DNA of 45,257 nucleotides from Ancylobacter amanitiformis (GCF_030814815.1 NZ_JAUSVR010000024.1:1-45257); one strand, 5' to 3'; counted from the first letter of the stretch, positions 9,136 through 17,402 are shown. Numbers and translations: made by a program. The notes: a model not told the origin generated them from the letters alone.

Positions 9136-9519
9136 TCAGCGCGTGATGCGGACCGAGGCGAACCGCCCGACCACCGCGCCGCCGCAGCGTTCCGCCGCCA
9201 GGAGGGAAGCCCGGCCGGGCGCAAGGCCGGCAGCCGCTCCAGCCGTGGGATGCTCCGGCCGACGCGGCGCTTCGCCGGCGGGCGCGTGCAGGCGCTCGGA
9301 GAGATTGCTGACCAGCGAGCGGAGACGGCGGTTCTCGGCCTCCAGTTCCTTCATCTGCAGCACGGCGGGCTCGCTCAGGCTGCCGAAGCGCCGGCGCCAG
9401 CGATAGAAGGTGCGCAGCGACACCCGCGCGGTGCGGCAGATCTCGTCGACCGGAACGCCGGAATCGGCTTCACGGATGAGCTGGATGATCTCGTTGTCGG
9501 TGAATTGCGAACGTCGCAT
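9136..9519 (-). CDS. Orphan helix-turn-helix protein related to IS3-family OrfA
   Basis: 127 residues. The first ~75 look like an IS3/IS911-type OrfA: an HTH (FTDNEIIQLIREADSGVPVD then EICRTARVSLRTFYRWRRRF) followed by a leucine-zipper-like heptad stretch (LQMKELEAENRRLRSLVSNL). The C-terminal ~50 residues are Ala/Arg/Gly-rich and unlike OrfA. No OrfB, frameshift site or terminal inverted repeats are nearby. A good ribosome-binding site (GAGGACG, 8 bp before ATG 9519) suggests it is expressed. It could be a domesticated DNA-binding protein, perhaps regulating the divergent urt operon, or simply a decayed IS remnant. I cannot separate these by eye. Confidence 0.6.
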   Translation of the reverse strand: MRRSQFTDNEIIQLIREADSGVPVDEICRTARVSLRTFYRWRRRFGSLSEPAVLQMKELEAENRRLRSLVSNLSERLHAPAGEAPRRPEHPTAGAAAGLAPGRASLLAAERCGGAVVGRFASVRITR

Positions 9520-9900
9520 CGGATCGTCCTCAGCATGTGTTGACGGATCGGATGACGGTCCATCCCCATGGGGCGGGAGCCATTCCCCCTAGGCTTGTCT
9601 CACGGACCCGGAACGCGCGGCGGCCGCCAGCCGCACATCGTCTAGGCATGCGCTTATTGTGGGCAGCACTATAGCCCATCGGGCCCGCGCGTGAATGCCG
9701 ATTCTTGCCGCCCGGCCCCGGCGCGCCGGCGAGCGGCATGGCGAAACCGGGCTGGCCGGCGCATGTGACAATAGTGCCAGAAAGCGCGGACCGGCCGGCG
9801 GGTTGGCGCGGGTTTGGGCAGCGCTGTGCATTATATGAAGTTGCGCGCGGGCCGGCGCTCAACAGAATTCGCGACATCCTGGAACCTTGAGGTGTCGGCC
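9520..9900. other. Divergent intergenic region between the HTH gene and urtA
   Basis: 381 bp without a gene. It should hold the promoters of the HTH gene and the urt operon. I looked for a sigma-54 site (GG-N10-GC), which would suit nitrogen control; the nearest string, TGGCGCGGGTTTGGGCA at about 9802-9818, has wrong spacing. An AT-richer patch (cattatatga, near 9830-9839) could be a -10 region. No riboswitch fold was recognised. Confidence 0.5.
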
Positions 9901-11154
9901 ATGGTCAAGTTCACGCGGCGTTCCTTCCTGCAGGCGAGCGGTGTTGCCGCCGCCGGTCTGGCCTCCCCCGTCGGCATGCCCGCCCTGCTGCGCAGCGCGC
10001 AGGCACAGTCCGGCCCGGTGAAGCTCGGCTGCCTGTTCTCGTCCTCCGGCACCATGGCCAATCTCGAGGGCCGGCTGAACTATGTGGTGAAGATGGCCGC
10101 CGACGAGATCAACGCGAAGGGCGGCGTCAATGGGCGCACCCTCGACGTGCTGGTCTCCGACCCCGCCTCCGACTGGCCGCTCTACGCCCAGACCGCGAAG
10201 CAGATGCTGCAGCAGGAGAAGGTGTCGGCGCTGTTCGGCTGCTGGACCTCGGTCTCGCGCAAGACCGTGCTGCCGGTGGTCGAGCAGGAGAAGGGCCTGC
10301 TCTATTACCCCCTGCATTTCGAGGGTGACGAGAACTCCAAGAACGTCGTCTACGTGAACTCGCCGCCGGCCAGCTCCGTGCTGCCCGCCGTCGACTACCT
10401 CATGAGCGAGGAAGGCGTCTCGGCCAAGCGCTTCTTCATGCTCGGCTCGGATTATGTGTGGCCGCGCACCATCAACAAGCAGCTCAAGGGCTACTGGAAG
10501 TCCAAGGGCATCCCCGAGAGCGCGTGGAAGGAGGAATATGTCCCCTTCGGCTTCTCCAACTTCCAGACGCTGGTGAACCAGATCCGCGCCTTCGCCGACC
10601 AGGGCGGCGGGCAGCCGGTGGTGGTGCTCACCGTGGTGGGCAACTCGATTCCGGACTTCATGCGCGAATTCGCCAACCAGGGCATTCTCGCCACCGATAT
10701 CCCGGTGCTCGGCCTCGACATGGTGGAGGCCGATCTCGAAGGCCTCGACACCTCCAAGCTGGTCGGCCACCTCAATTGCTGGGCCTATCTGCAGAACGCC
10801 AAGGGGCCGGCGAACGAGGCCTTCCTGAAGAACTGGGCCGGCTACGTGACCGCGAAGAACGTGCCCTTCAAGGGTGACGTCTCGATCGACCCGATGGTGT
10901 CGGCCTATGATTCCGTGCACCTCTGGGCGATGGCGGCGCAGAAGGCGGGCTCGTTCGAGGTGCCGGAAGTCTCCAAGGCCTTTGCCGGCCTCTCCTTCGA
11001 TTGCCCGTCGGGCTACAAGATCGCCATGACCGGCGAGAATAATTACGTGTCGCGCGGCGTGTTCATCGGCTCGGTCAACGACAAGCAGGGCTTCGACATC
11101 CTGTGGCAGTCCAAGGACACGCCCAAGCCGGTGCCGTTCAGCCCCTATGGCTGA
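9901..11154 (+). CDS. urtA: Urea/short-chain-amide ABC transporter substrate-binding protein UrtA
   Basis: 417-residue periplasmic binding protein of the UrtA/AmiC type I fold. A Tat signal is visible at the N-terminus (TRRSFLQASG, cleavage around AQAQS, residue ~35). The mature part starts with VKLGCLFSSSGTMANLEGRL and carries family markers such as LFGCWTSVSRKTVLPVVE and LLYYPLHFEG. It would capture urea or short amides for UrtBCDE. ATG 9901 is chosen because it places the twin arginines correctly; upstream in-frame codons are intergenic. It is first in an operon ending with a formamidase, so the ligand may be formamide or acetamide as well as urea. Confidence 0.95.
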   Translation: MVKFTRRSFLQASGVAAAGLASPVGMPALLRSAQAQSGPVKLGCLFSSSGTMANLEGRLNYVVKMAADEINAKGGVNGRTLDVLVSDPASDWPLYAQTAKQMLQQEKVSALFGCWTSVSRKTVLPVVEQEKGLLYYPLHFEGDENSKNVVYVNSPPASSVLPAVDYLMSEEGVSAKRFFMLGSDYVWPRTINKQLKGYWKSKGIPESAWKEEYVPFGFSNFQTLVNQIRAFADQGGGQPVVVLTVVGNSIPDFMREFANQGILATDIPVLGLDMVEADLEGLDTSKLVGHLNCWAYLQNAKGPANEAFLKNWAGYVTAKNVPFKGDVSIDPMVSAYDSVHLWAMAAQKAGSFEVPEVSKAFAGLSFDCPSGYKIAMTGENNYVSRGVFIGSVNDKQGFDILWQSKDTPKPVPFSPYG

Positions 11155-11222
11155 TCGCCCGCGCCGTCCCCGCTCCACCCGCGTTCTCGCATGAGTGACG
11201 GCTGTCCCACCGGGCGGCCGTC

Positions 11223-12854
11223 GTGATCCCGCTGATGACATCCAGGCATCTGCCGACCTTTCTCGCCGGGCTTCTCGTTTCCGCCGTGCTGGCCACACCC
11301 GGCGCGGCGGCGGCGGCGCTCGACCGCGCGGCCCTCGTCGCCGGCCTGTGCGGCAATGCCGGGCAAATGTTCGAGGCCGCCGCCGCGCTCACCGCCACCG
11401 CCGCCACCGGCAGCGACGAGGACCGCGCCTGGGCTTTGGCGCTGCCGCGTGCGCTGATCGAGAAGACGCTCGCCTGCGACGCCGCGGGCGCCGTGTTGGG
11501 CAATGGCAGCCTCGATGCCGTCTCCCGCGCGGTGCGCGAGCCCGCCCCCGACGCCCGCGCGCCGGTGCTGAGCCTGAAGAACCGCGCCGTGTTCGAGCAG
11601 GCCGACGCCGCACTCGCCCTACGCAGCGCGCCCGGTGCCGGCGCACGCGCGGCCGCGCTCAGGATGCTGGAGCGCCGCCCTGCCGTCCTTCCCGAAGGAC
11701 TGCTGGACGCCGCGGCCGCCGCCGAGAGCGACCCCGCCCTCAAGGCGCAGATCGTGGGGCTGGCGCAGACGGCCGCGCTCAACGCCTCCGATCCGGCGGC
11801 CCGCCTGCGCGCCATCGGCCGCATCGCCGACAATCCCAGCCGCCGGGCGCTGGCGCAGATGACCGAACTGACCCACGACCCCGCCTATGCCGCGAATGCC
11901 GAGTTCCGCGCCGCCATTGATGCCGCCACGCGACGCATCGAGCGCGGCATCGCCATGGGCGACGTGCTGGCCGCGCTTTATAATGGACTGAGCTTTGCCT
12001 CCATCCTGTTCATGGCGGCGATCGGCCTCGCCATCATCTTCGGGCTGATGGGGGTGATCAATCTGGCGCAGGGCGAGCTGATCATGATCGGCGCCTATGT
12101 CACCTGGATGGTGCAGCAGGGCCTGCGCATCGTCGCCCCTGCCTTGCTCGACTGGTATCTGATCCTCGCCATCCCCGTCGCCTTCGTGGTGACGGCGGCG
12201 ATCGGCATCGCGCTGGAAGCGCTGCTGCTGCGCCATCTCTACAAGCGCCCGCTGATGAGCCTGCTGGCCACCTGGGCGGTCAGCCTGTTCCTGGTCAATC
12301 TGGTGCGGGTGGTCTTCGGCACGCAGAACATGCAGTTCGAGACGCCGTTCTACGTTTCCGGCGGCGTGCCGGTCATCGGCGACTTCATCTTCACCTGGAA
12401 CCGCATGTTCGCGATTGCCTTCGCGGTGGTCACGCTGGCGCTGACCTGGGCGATCGTGCGCAGAACCCCGCTCGGGCTCAACATCCGCGCCGTGACGCAG
12501 AACCGCGACATGGCCGCCTGCATCGGCATTCCCACCCGCCGCGTCGACATGATGACCTTCGGGCTCGGCTCAGGCCTTGCCGGCCTCGCCGGCCTCGCGC
12601 TCTCGCCGATCTACAGCGTGAACCCGCAAATGGGGCAGAACTTCATCATCGACAGTTTCATGGTGGTGGTACTCGGCGGTGTCGGCACCATCGCGGGCAC
12701 CGTGGTCGCGGCCTTAGGCATCGGCCAGATCAACGTTCTGATCGAGCCGCTCTGGGGTGCCGTCGCCGCCAAGGTCATCGTGCTGCTGATGATCATAGCC
12801 TTCCTGCAATGGCGGCCCGAGGGCCTGTTCGCCGTGAGGGGCCGCCGCAAATGA
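11223..12854 (+). CDS. urtB: Urea ABC transporter permease UrtB
   Basis: 543-residue permease. The first ~25 residues form a signal-like segment. An Ala-rich, probably periplasmic N-terminal domain of roughly 220 residues, with weak HEAT-like helical periodicity, comes next. From about residue 240 the LivH-type membrane domain begins (ALYNGLSFASILFMAAIGLA then IIFGLMGVINLAQGELIMIG) with about eight helices. The long N-terminal domain is usual for UrtB and absent from LivH. GTG 11223 or ATG 11235 could be the start; neither has a strong Shine-Dalgarno sequence. The gene overlaps urtC by 4 bp (ATGA). Confidence 0.93.
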   Translation: MIPLMTSRHLPTFLAGLLVSAVLATPGAAAAALDRAALVAGLCGNAGQMFEAAAALTATAATGSDEDRAWALALPRALIEKTLACDAAGAVLGNGSLDAVSRAVREPAPDARAPVLSLKNRAVFEQADAALALRSAPGAGARAAALRMLERRPAVLPEGLLDAAAAAESDPALKAQIVGLAQTAALNASDPAARLRAIGRIADNPSRRALAQMTELTHDPAYAANAEFRAAIDAATRRIERGIAMGDVLAALYNGLSFASILFMAAIGLAIIFGLMGVINLAQGELIMIGAYVTWMVQQGLRIVAPALLDWYLILAIPVAFVVTAAIGIALEALLLRHLYKRPLMSLLATWAVSLFLVNLVRVVFGTQNMQFETPFYVSGGVPVIGDFIFTWNRMFAIAFAVVTLALTWAIVRRTPLGLNIRAVTQNRDMAACIGIPTRRVDMMTFGLGSGLAGLAGLALSPIYSVNPQMGQNFIIDSFMVVVLGGVGTIAGTVVAALGIGQINVLIEPLWGAVAAKVIVLLMIIAFLQWRPEGLFAVRGRRK

Positions 12855-13993
12855 CGCCCATCACCCGCGACCGCCCCTTCCTCCTTCTCGTCGCGCTGCT
12901 CGTGATCCTGTCGGTGGCCATGCCGCTGCTGACCGGCACGGGGCTGGCGCCGTCGCGCTACCTCACCAACGCCATCGGCCAGCTGGCCGCCTTCGCCGTG
13001 CTCGCCCTCGCACTCGATCTGATCTGGGGCTATCTCGGCATTCTCTCGCTCGGCCACGGGCTGTTCTTCGCCATTGGCGGCTATGTCGTCGCCATGTACC
13101 TGCTCAAGCACTCCTTCGTGGTCACGGGCACGGTGCCGGATTTCCTGCAGTTCATGGGCTGGAAGGAATTCCCGTTCTACTGGGCGGGGTTCGAGTTCTT
13201 TCCCTATGCGCTGGGCGTCGCGGTGGCGGTCACGCTGCTGGTCTCCGGCATCTTCGGCTATGTCTCGTTCCGCTCGCGGGTGGGCGGCGTGTATTTCGCC
13301 ATCATCACGCAGGCGCTGGTCTATGTCGCCATGCTGCTGATGTTCCGCAACGACACCGGCTTCGGCGGCAATAACGGCATGACCGGGTTTTCCGTCATCC
13401 TCGGCCAGCCGATGGGAACGAGCGGCATGATCACCGCGCTGGCGGTCGCCTCGCTGGTGACGCTCGCGCTGGTGCTGGTGGGGTGCCGCTGGCTGGTCGG
13501 CAGCCGCTTCGGCGCGCTGATGCTGGCGACGCGCGACGACGAGACCCGCCTGCGCACGCTCGGCTACGAGACGCTGCGGCTGAAGCTCATCGTGTGGTGC
13601 CTCTCCGCGCTCCTCGCCATGCTGGCCGGCATGCTCTACGTGCCGCAGGTCGGCATCATCAACCCGCGCGTGCTCTCGCCCGAACTGTCGCTGGAAATCG
13701 CGGTATGGGTCGCCATTGGCGGGCGCGGCCATCTGGTCGGCGCGGTCATCGGCGCGCTGCTGGTGAACGCCCTCAAGTTCTGGCTCTCCTCCGCCGCGCC
13801 GGACGTGTGGCCCTTCATCCTCTCCGGCCTCATCGTCCTCGTCGTGCTGGTGTTCCCCAACGGGCTGATGGACCTCGCGAAGTTCCGGCTGACCCGCCCG
13901 ATGGGGCCCAAGCGCATGGAGCCCAACCGCATGGAGCCCAACCGCATGGAGCCCAACCGCATGGCGCGCGGGATCGGGGAGGCCCGGCCATGA
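12851..13993 (+). CDS. urtC: Urea ABC transporter permease UrtC
   Basis: 380-residue membrane permease of the LivM/UrtC type with about nine hydrophobic segments. Family strings include LDLIWGYLGILSLGHGLFFA and RNDTGFGGNNGMTGF. The start ATG overlaps the urtB stop (ATGA). The cytoplasmic C-terminus is unusual: it contains three perfect copies and one degenerate copy of a 5-residue repeat (MEPNR) encoded by 15-bp tandem repeats just before the stop. The urtD start overlaps its stop by 4 bp, so this repeat array sits next to a translational coupling site. Confidence 0.94.
   Translation: MTPITRDRPFLLLVALLVILSVAMPLLTGTGLAPSRYLTNAIGQLAAFAVLALALDLIWGYLGILSLGHGLFFAIGGYVVAMYLLKHSFVVTGTVPDFLQFMGWKEFPFYWAGFEFFPYALGVAVAVTLLVSGIFGYVSFRSRVGGVYFAIITQALVYVAMLLMFRNDTGFGGNNGMTGFSVILGQPMGTSGMITALAVASLVTLALVLVGCRWLVGSRFGALMLATRDDETRLRTLGYETLRLKLIVWCLSALLAMLAGMLYVPQVGIINPRVLSPELSLEIAVWVAIGGRGHLVGAVIGALLVNALKFWLSSAAPDVWPFILSGLIVLVVLVFPNGLMDLAKFRLTRPMGPKRMEPNRMEPNRMEPNRMARGIGEARP
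13901..13960 (+). repeat. 15-bp tandem repeat inside the 3' end of urtC
   Basis: Four consecutive 15-bp units. The first is atggggcccaagcgc (two differences), followed by three identical atggagcccaaccgc units at 13916-13930, 13931-13945 and 13946-13960. The unit length is a multiple of three, so copy-number change keeps the frame. Every unit starts with an in-frame ATG but none has its own ribosome-binding site. Confidence 0.95.
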
Positions 13994-14718
13994 GCCTCAC
14001 CGCCCTGCTGGTCGATGGGCTCACCGTCCGTTTCGGCAGTTTCCGCGCCATCGACGACCTGTCGCTCGCCATCGATTACGGCGAGGTGCGCGCGGTGATC
14101 GGCCCGAACGGGGCCGGCAAAACCACGCTGCTCGACGTGATTTCCGGCATTACACGGCCGAAGCAGGGGCGCGTGCTGTTCGACGGCGCCCACGACATCA
14201 CCCGCTGGAGCGAATCCGCCATCGCCCGCGCCGGGCTGCGCCGCAAGTTCCAGAAGCCGAGCGTGTTCGAGGGTCTCACCGTGCGCCAGCACATCGCCAT
14301 CGGCGCCGATGTCGGCTTCCGCTCCAGGCTCGACGCGCCCGCGCTGGAAGACCGCATAGGCGAGGTGCTGGAGACCGTGGGCCTCGCCGAGCAGGGCGAG
14401 CGGCTGGCCGGGCAACTCGGCCATGGGCACAAGCAGTGGCTGGAAATCGGCATGGTGCTGGCGTCCGATCCCCGCGTGCTGATGCTGGACGAGCCGGTGG
14501 CGGGGCTGACCGATGAGGAAACCGAGCGCACCGCCCGCCTCGTGCGCGCGCTGGTGCGCCCCGACCGCGCCATCGTCGTGGTCGAGCACGACATGGATTT
14601 CGTTGAACGCATCGCCGACCGCGTCACCGTGCTGCACGAGGGCCGCACGCTGTTCGAAGGCTCCATGGACAAGGTCCGGGCCGACAAGGCGGTCGTCGAG
14701 GTCTATCTGGGGCGCTGA
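13990..14718 (+). CDS. urtD: Urea ABC transporter ATP-binding protein UrtD
   Basis: 242-residue ATPase. Walker A GPNGAGKTT at 38-46, Walker B VLMLDEP, and a switch histidine in VVVEHDMDF. The signature region reads LGHGHKQWLEIGMVL, whereas UrtD/LivG proteins I know usually have LSHGQKQ or LSYGQQ; the signature serine is glycine here. The rest (PVAGLTDEETE) is typical UrtD. The start overlaps the urtC stop by 4 bp. It pairs with UrtE to drive the UrtBC channel. Confidence 0.94.
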   Translation: MSLTALLVDGLTVRFGSFRAIDDLSLAIDYGEVRAVIGPNGAGKTTLLDVISGITRPKQGRVLFDGAHDITRWSESAIARAGLRRKFQKPSVFEGLTVRQHIAIGADVGFRSRLDAPALEDRIGEVLETVGLAEQGERLAGQLGHGHKQWLEIGMVLASDPRVLMLDEPVAGLTDEETERTARLVRALVRPDRAIVVVEHDMDFVERIADRVTVLHEGRTLFEGSMDKVRADKAVVEVYLGR

Positions 14719-14720
14719 TC

Positions 14721-15413
14721 ATGCGGTTTCGTGTCGAGGATCTCGACCAGCATTACGGTTCGGCGCAGGTTCTGCGCCATGTCGGCTTCGAGATTGCGCC
14801 CGGCGAGTGCCTGGCGGTGCTCGGCCGCAACGGCGCCGGCAAGTCCACGCTGCTCAAATGCATCATGGGCCTGCTCGCGCCGAGCGCGGGCCGGATCCTG
14901 CTCGATGAGGCCGACGCCACCGGCTGGTCGCCGAACCGCCGCTCGCGGGCCGGTCTCGCCTATGTGCCGCAGGGGCGGGAAATCTTCGCCGAGTTGACGG
15001 TGGGCGAGAATATCGAGGCCGCCGCGCGCGCCCACGGCACCTATGGCACCGCGGCGACGGAGGAGACGGTGAGCCTGTTTCCCGTGCTGCGCGACATGTG
15101 GAAACGCTCGGGCGGAGCACTCTCCGGCGGCCAGCAGCAGCAGCTCGCCATCGCCCGCGCGCTGGTCACGCAGCCGCGCCTGCTCATCCTCGACGAGCCG
15201 ACCGAGGGCATCCAGCCCAATATCGTGGCGCTGATCGGCGAGGTGCTGCGCGCGCTCAAGGGCCGGCTGTCGATCCTGCTGGTGGAACAGTATCTCGATT
15301 TCGCCATCGACACCGCCGACGCCTTCGTCATTCTCTCGCGTGGCTCGATCGTCGAGACCGGCCGCGCCGAAGCGATGAGCCGGGAGCATCTCACCCGTTT
15401 CATCGCCGTCTGA
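14721..15413 (+). CDS. urtE: Urea ABC transporter ATP-binding protein UrtE
   Basis: 230-residue LivF-type ATPase. Walker A GRNGAGKST at 35-43, canonical signature LSGGQQQQLAIARAL, Walker B LLILDEPTEGIQPNI, and a switch region in ILLVEQYLDFA. It starts 2 bp after the urtD stop. LDEPTEGIQP is a good marker of UrtE. It completes the five-gene transporter and is followed after 32 bp by the formamidase gene. Confidence 0.95.
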   Translation: MRFRVEDLDQHYGSAQVLRHVGFEIAPGECLAVLGRNGAGKSTLLKCIMGLLAPSAGRILLDEADATGWSPNRRSRAGLAYVPQGREIFAELTVGENIEAAARAHGTYGTAATEETVSLFPVLRDMWKRSGGALSGGQQQQLAIARALVTQPRLLILDEPTEGIQPNIVALIGEVLRALKGRLSILLVEQYLDFAIDTADAFVILSRGSIVETGRAEAMSREHLTRFIAV

Positions 15414-15445
15414 TTTCGTATCCGCGCCAGCATCAGGAGTTCAGC

Positions 15446-16381
15446 ATGTCGCGCCGCTTTGAAATCCCCGCCACACCGGAAAACATGGTCTGGGGCTATC
15501 TCGACAGCTCGACCCCGCCCGTCCTCGAAGTCGCCTCGGGCGATGTGGTGACGCTGCATTCCTTCCCCGCCGGCGGCAAGGAAACGCTGCCCGACACGCT
15601 GCCGGTACCTGCGGACTACCAGCTGGCGCTCGACACCATGCCGCAGGGCGCGGGCCCCCACTTCATCACCGGACCGGTCCATGTGGCCGGCGCCCGGCCC
15701 GGCGACGTGCTGCAGGTCGATATTCTCGACGTGAAGGTGCGACAGGACTGGGGCTTCGTCTCCATCCTGCCGCTGCTCGGCACGCTGCCCGACGAGTTCA
15801 CCGATTACGAGACCATCCACCCCGTGGTCGATCACGCGAAGAATGTCTGCGTCATGCCGTGGGGCACGGAAATTCCGCTGGACCCGTTCTTCGGCATCAT
15901 CGCCACCGCCCCGCCGCCGGCCTGGGGCCGCTGCGGCTCGCCGGTGCCGCGCGCTTTCGGCGGCAACATGGACAACAAGGAGCTGCGCGCGGGCACCACG
16001 CTGTACCTGCCGGTGTTCAACGAGGGCGCGCTGTTCTTCGCCGGCGATGGCCACGGCGTGCAGGGCGACGGCGAGGTCTGCATCACCGCGCTGGAAACCG
16101 GCGTCACCGGCACCTTCCGGCTGACCGTCCGCAAGGACATGGAACTGAGCTGGCCGTTCGCCGAGAGCGCGACGCACCTGATTTCCATCGGCCTCGACGA
16201 GGATCTCGACGATGCCGCCAAGCAGGCGACGCGCGAAATGGTGAAGCACGTATGCGAGCGCACCAACCTCTCGCGGAACCAAGCCTATATGCTGTGCTCG
16301 CTGGCGGGCAACCTGCGCGTGACGCAGATGGTGGACGGCAATAAGGGCGTGCACATGATGCTGCGCAAGTCTCTTCTCTGA
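15446..16381 (+). CDS. Formamidase/acetamidase (FmdA/AmdA family)
   Basis: 311-residue enzyme of the FmdA_AmdA beta-sandwich family, which hydrolyses formamide or acetamide to ammonia and the carboxylate. Recognisable stretches: GPVHVAGARPGDVLQVDILD, PFFGIIATAPPP, GGNMDNKELRAGTTLYLPVF and DGHGVQGDGEVCITALE. The ATG at 15446 is preceded by AGGAG (15435-15439). It is co-directional and probably co-transcribed with urtABCDE. Methylophilus methylotrophus similarly links the formamidase gene fmdC with a urea/short-chain-amide transporter (fmdDEF), so this operon may import and hydrolyse formamide-like amides. No urease gene is in view. Confidence 0.92.
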   Translation: MSRRFEIPATPENMVWGYLDSSTPPVLEVASGDVVTLHSFPAGGKETLPDTLPVPADYQLALDTMPQGAGPHFITGPVHVAGARPGDVLQVDILDVKVRQDWGFVSILPLLGTLPDEFTDYETIHPVVDHAKNVCVMPWGTEIPLDPFFGIIATAPPPAWGRCGSPVPRAFGGNMDNKELRAGTTLYLPVFNEGALFFAGDGHGVQGDGEVCITALETGVTGTFRLTVRKDMELSWPFAESATHLISIGLDEDLDDAAKQATREMVKHVCERTNLSRNQAYMLCSLAGNLRVTQMVDGNKGVHMMLRKSLL

Positions 16382-16430
16382 GCGCCCGCCGCTCCTGGTC
16401 TGGCGAAGCCCGCCGCCCCTCGGCGTACCC

Positions 16431-16535
16431 TAGGGCATTTTCGAGCGAAGTGGATTCCGGTTCGCGTGAAGAAAATACGTCAGAACAATAACCTAGAGCT
16501 TTTCCGGTGAACCGGAATTCACCGGAAAAGCTCTA
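16431..16535. repeat. 105-bp TA-flanked palindromic intergenic repeat, copy 1
   Basis: The element is bounded by TA at 16431-16432 and 16534-16535. Its left end is TAGGGCATTTTCGAGCGAAG and its right end is accggaaaagctcTA. The internal text ggttcgcgtgaagaaaat is shared with copy 2 (33098-33202). The two copies have equal length and about 13 differences by eye. The termini (TA-GAGC-n-TTT pattern) resemble those of the IS630 element in this window, so it looks like a MITE. It lies between convergent genes. Confidence 0.85.
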
Positions 16536-16537
16536 GG
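16492..16537. terminator. 20-bp perfect hairpin at the end of repeat copy 1
   Basis: The arms at 16492-16511 (cctagagcttttccggtgaa) and 16518-16537 are perfectly complementary around a 6-nt ccggaa loop. It sits between the convergent formamidase and P5C-reductase-like genes, so it can act as a terminator for both. There is no U-tract. It is also the right-hand end of the MITE-like repeat, so termination may be incidental. Confidence 0.55.
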
Positions 16538-16547
16538 GGCGGTGCCC

Positions 16548-17333
16548 TCAGCTTTTCGGGCGGGCGGTGAGAACGTGGCCCTCGATCACGTCGAGCGCCC
16601 GGCCGATCTCGTCGAACCAGCCGATATCGCCGAGATAGCGTCGCCCACGCTCGTTCAGCCCGCCCTTGGTCTCGTGATGGGCGGGATCGACCGGCTCGCC
16701 CTTGGCGAAGGCATCGAGCCCGACGGCGGCGAGCCCGCTGAACATGGAGCGCACATAATGCGTCGCGGTGTCGGGCGCCATCTCGCGCGACACCAGCCAG
16801 TCGATGATGGCGTTCTGCAGCGCGTAGTGCGACGACATCATCGCGCTGCCATTGGCGATCGCCGCGAGGTCGCTCTCCTTGCCCGCGACGATGAGGTCGC
16901 CGAGCCCGCCGAACAGATCTTCGACGATCGGGTTGGCGGGATAAATCACCACCGGCCCCTTGCGCAGGCGAATCGGCGGCAGCGGGTTGACCCGCACCAC
17001 ATGGCCCGCCGGCTGCACCTTCTCGCTCACGCGCGCATGCGACACGCCGGCGAGAAAGCTGACGACCGTCTGGTCGGGGCGGAAGGGAAGTCCCGCTGTG
17101 GCCTCGTCCAACTGGTTGGGGCGCATGCCGAGGAACACCACGTCGCTGCCCTCCACCACCGCCGCGCTGCTTTCCGCCCGCTCGACATTGGCATAGCGCG
17201 CGGCGAGCGCCTGCGAGGTCTCCTGCGAGCGCGGCGACAGCAGGATGCGGCAACGATCCCCATGGGTCGCCTGAAGGCCGTCGATGACTGCGCTGACGAG
17301 CGTGCCCGTACCGACGAAACCGAGACGCAACAT
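16548..17333 (-). CDS. Pyrroline-5-carboxylate reductase-like NAD(P)-dependent protein
   Basis: 261 residues. The N-terminal Rossmann motif is LGFVGTGTLVSAVIDGL. NPLPPIRLRKGPVVIYP and ETKGGLNERGRRYL correspond to the ProC catalytic and dimerisation regions. True ProC reduces pyrroline-5-carboxylate to proline, but the usual TSPGGTT motif is replaced here (HHETKGGLNERG), so it may be a paralogue acting on another imine or a coenzyme F420-reductase-like partner. ATG 17333 is preferred over 17339 because AGGAG lies 7 bp before it. It follows the LysR gene on the minus strand by 69 bp and probably belongs to the LLM/LysR unit. Confidence 0.8.
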   Translation of the reverse strand: MLRLGFVGTGTLVSAVIDGLQATHGDRCRILLSPRSQETSQALAARYANVERAESSAAVVEGSDVVFLGMRPNQLDEATAGLPFRPDQTVVSFLAGVSHARVSEKVQPAGHVVRVNPLPPIRLRKGPVVIYPANPIVEDLFGGLGDLIVAGKESDLAAIANGSAMMSSHYALQNAIIDWLVSREMAPDTATHYVRSMFSGLAAVGLDAFAKGEPVDPAHHETKGGLNERGRRYLGDIGWFDEIGRALDVIEGHVLTARPKS

Positions 17334-17402
17334 GACCATGCTCCTGATGAGGGCTGAACGGAGGGGATAAGGGGTGAGATGCGTGCGGGAGGCGAGCCTG
17401 CG

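Noticed and set aside
9575..9640. ykkC/guanidine-I riboswitch-like words (cctaggg, ggtccgtgagac on the minus strand)
   Set aside because: The conserved blocks occur in the wrong order for the class and the supporting stems are absent.
9800..9820. Sigma-54 promoter for urtA
   Set aside because: The closest string has GG and GC separated by 11 rather than 10 bases and lacks the TTGCA element.
11223..11950. N-terminal 220 residues of UrtB as a separate gene
   Set aside because: The frame is continuous into the permease domain, has no stop or internal start with a ribosome-binding site, and this extension is normal for UrtB.
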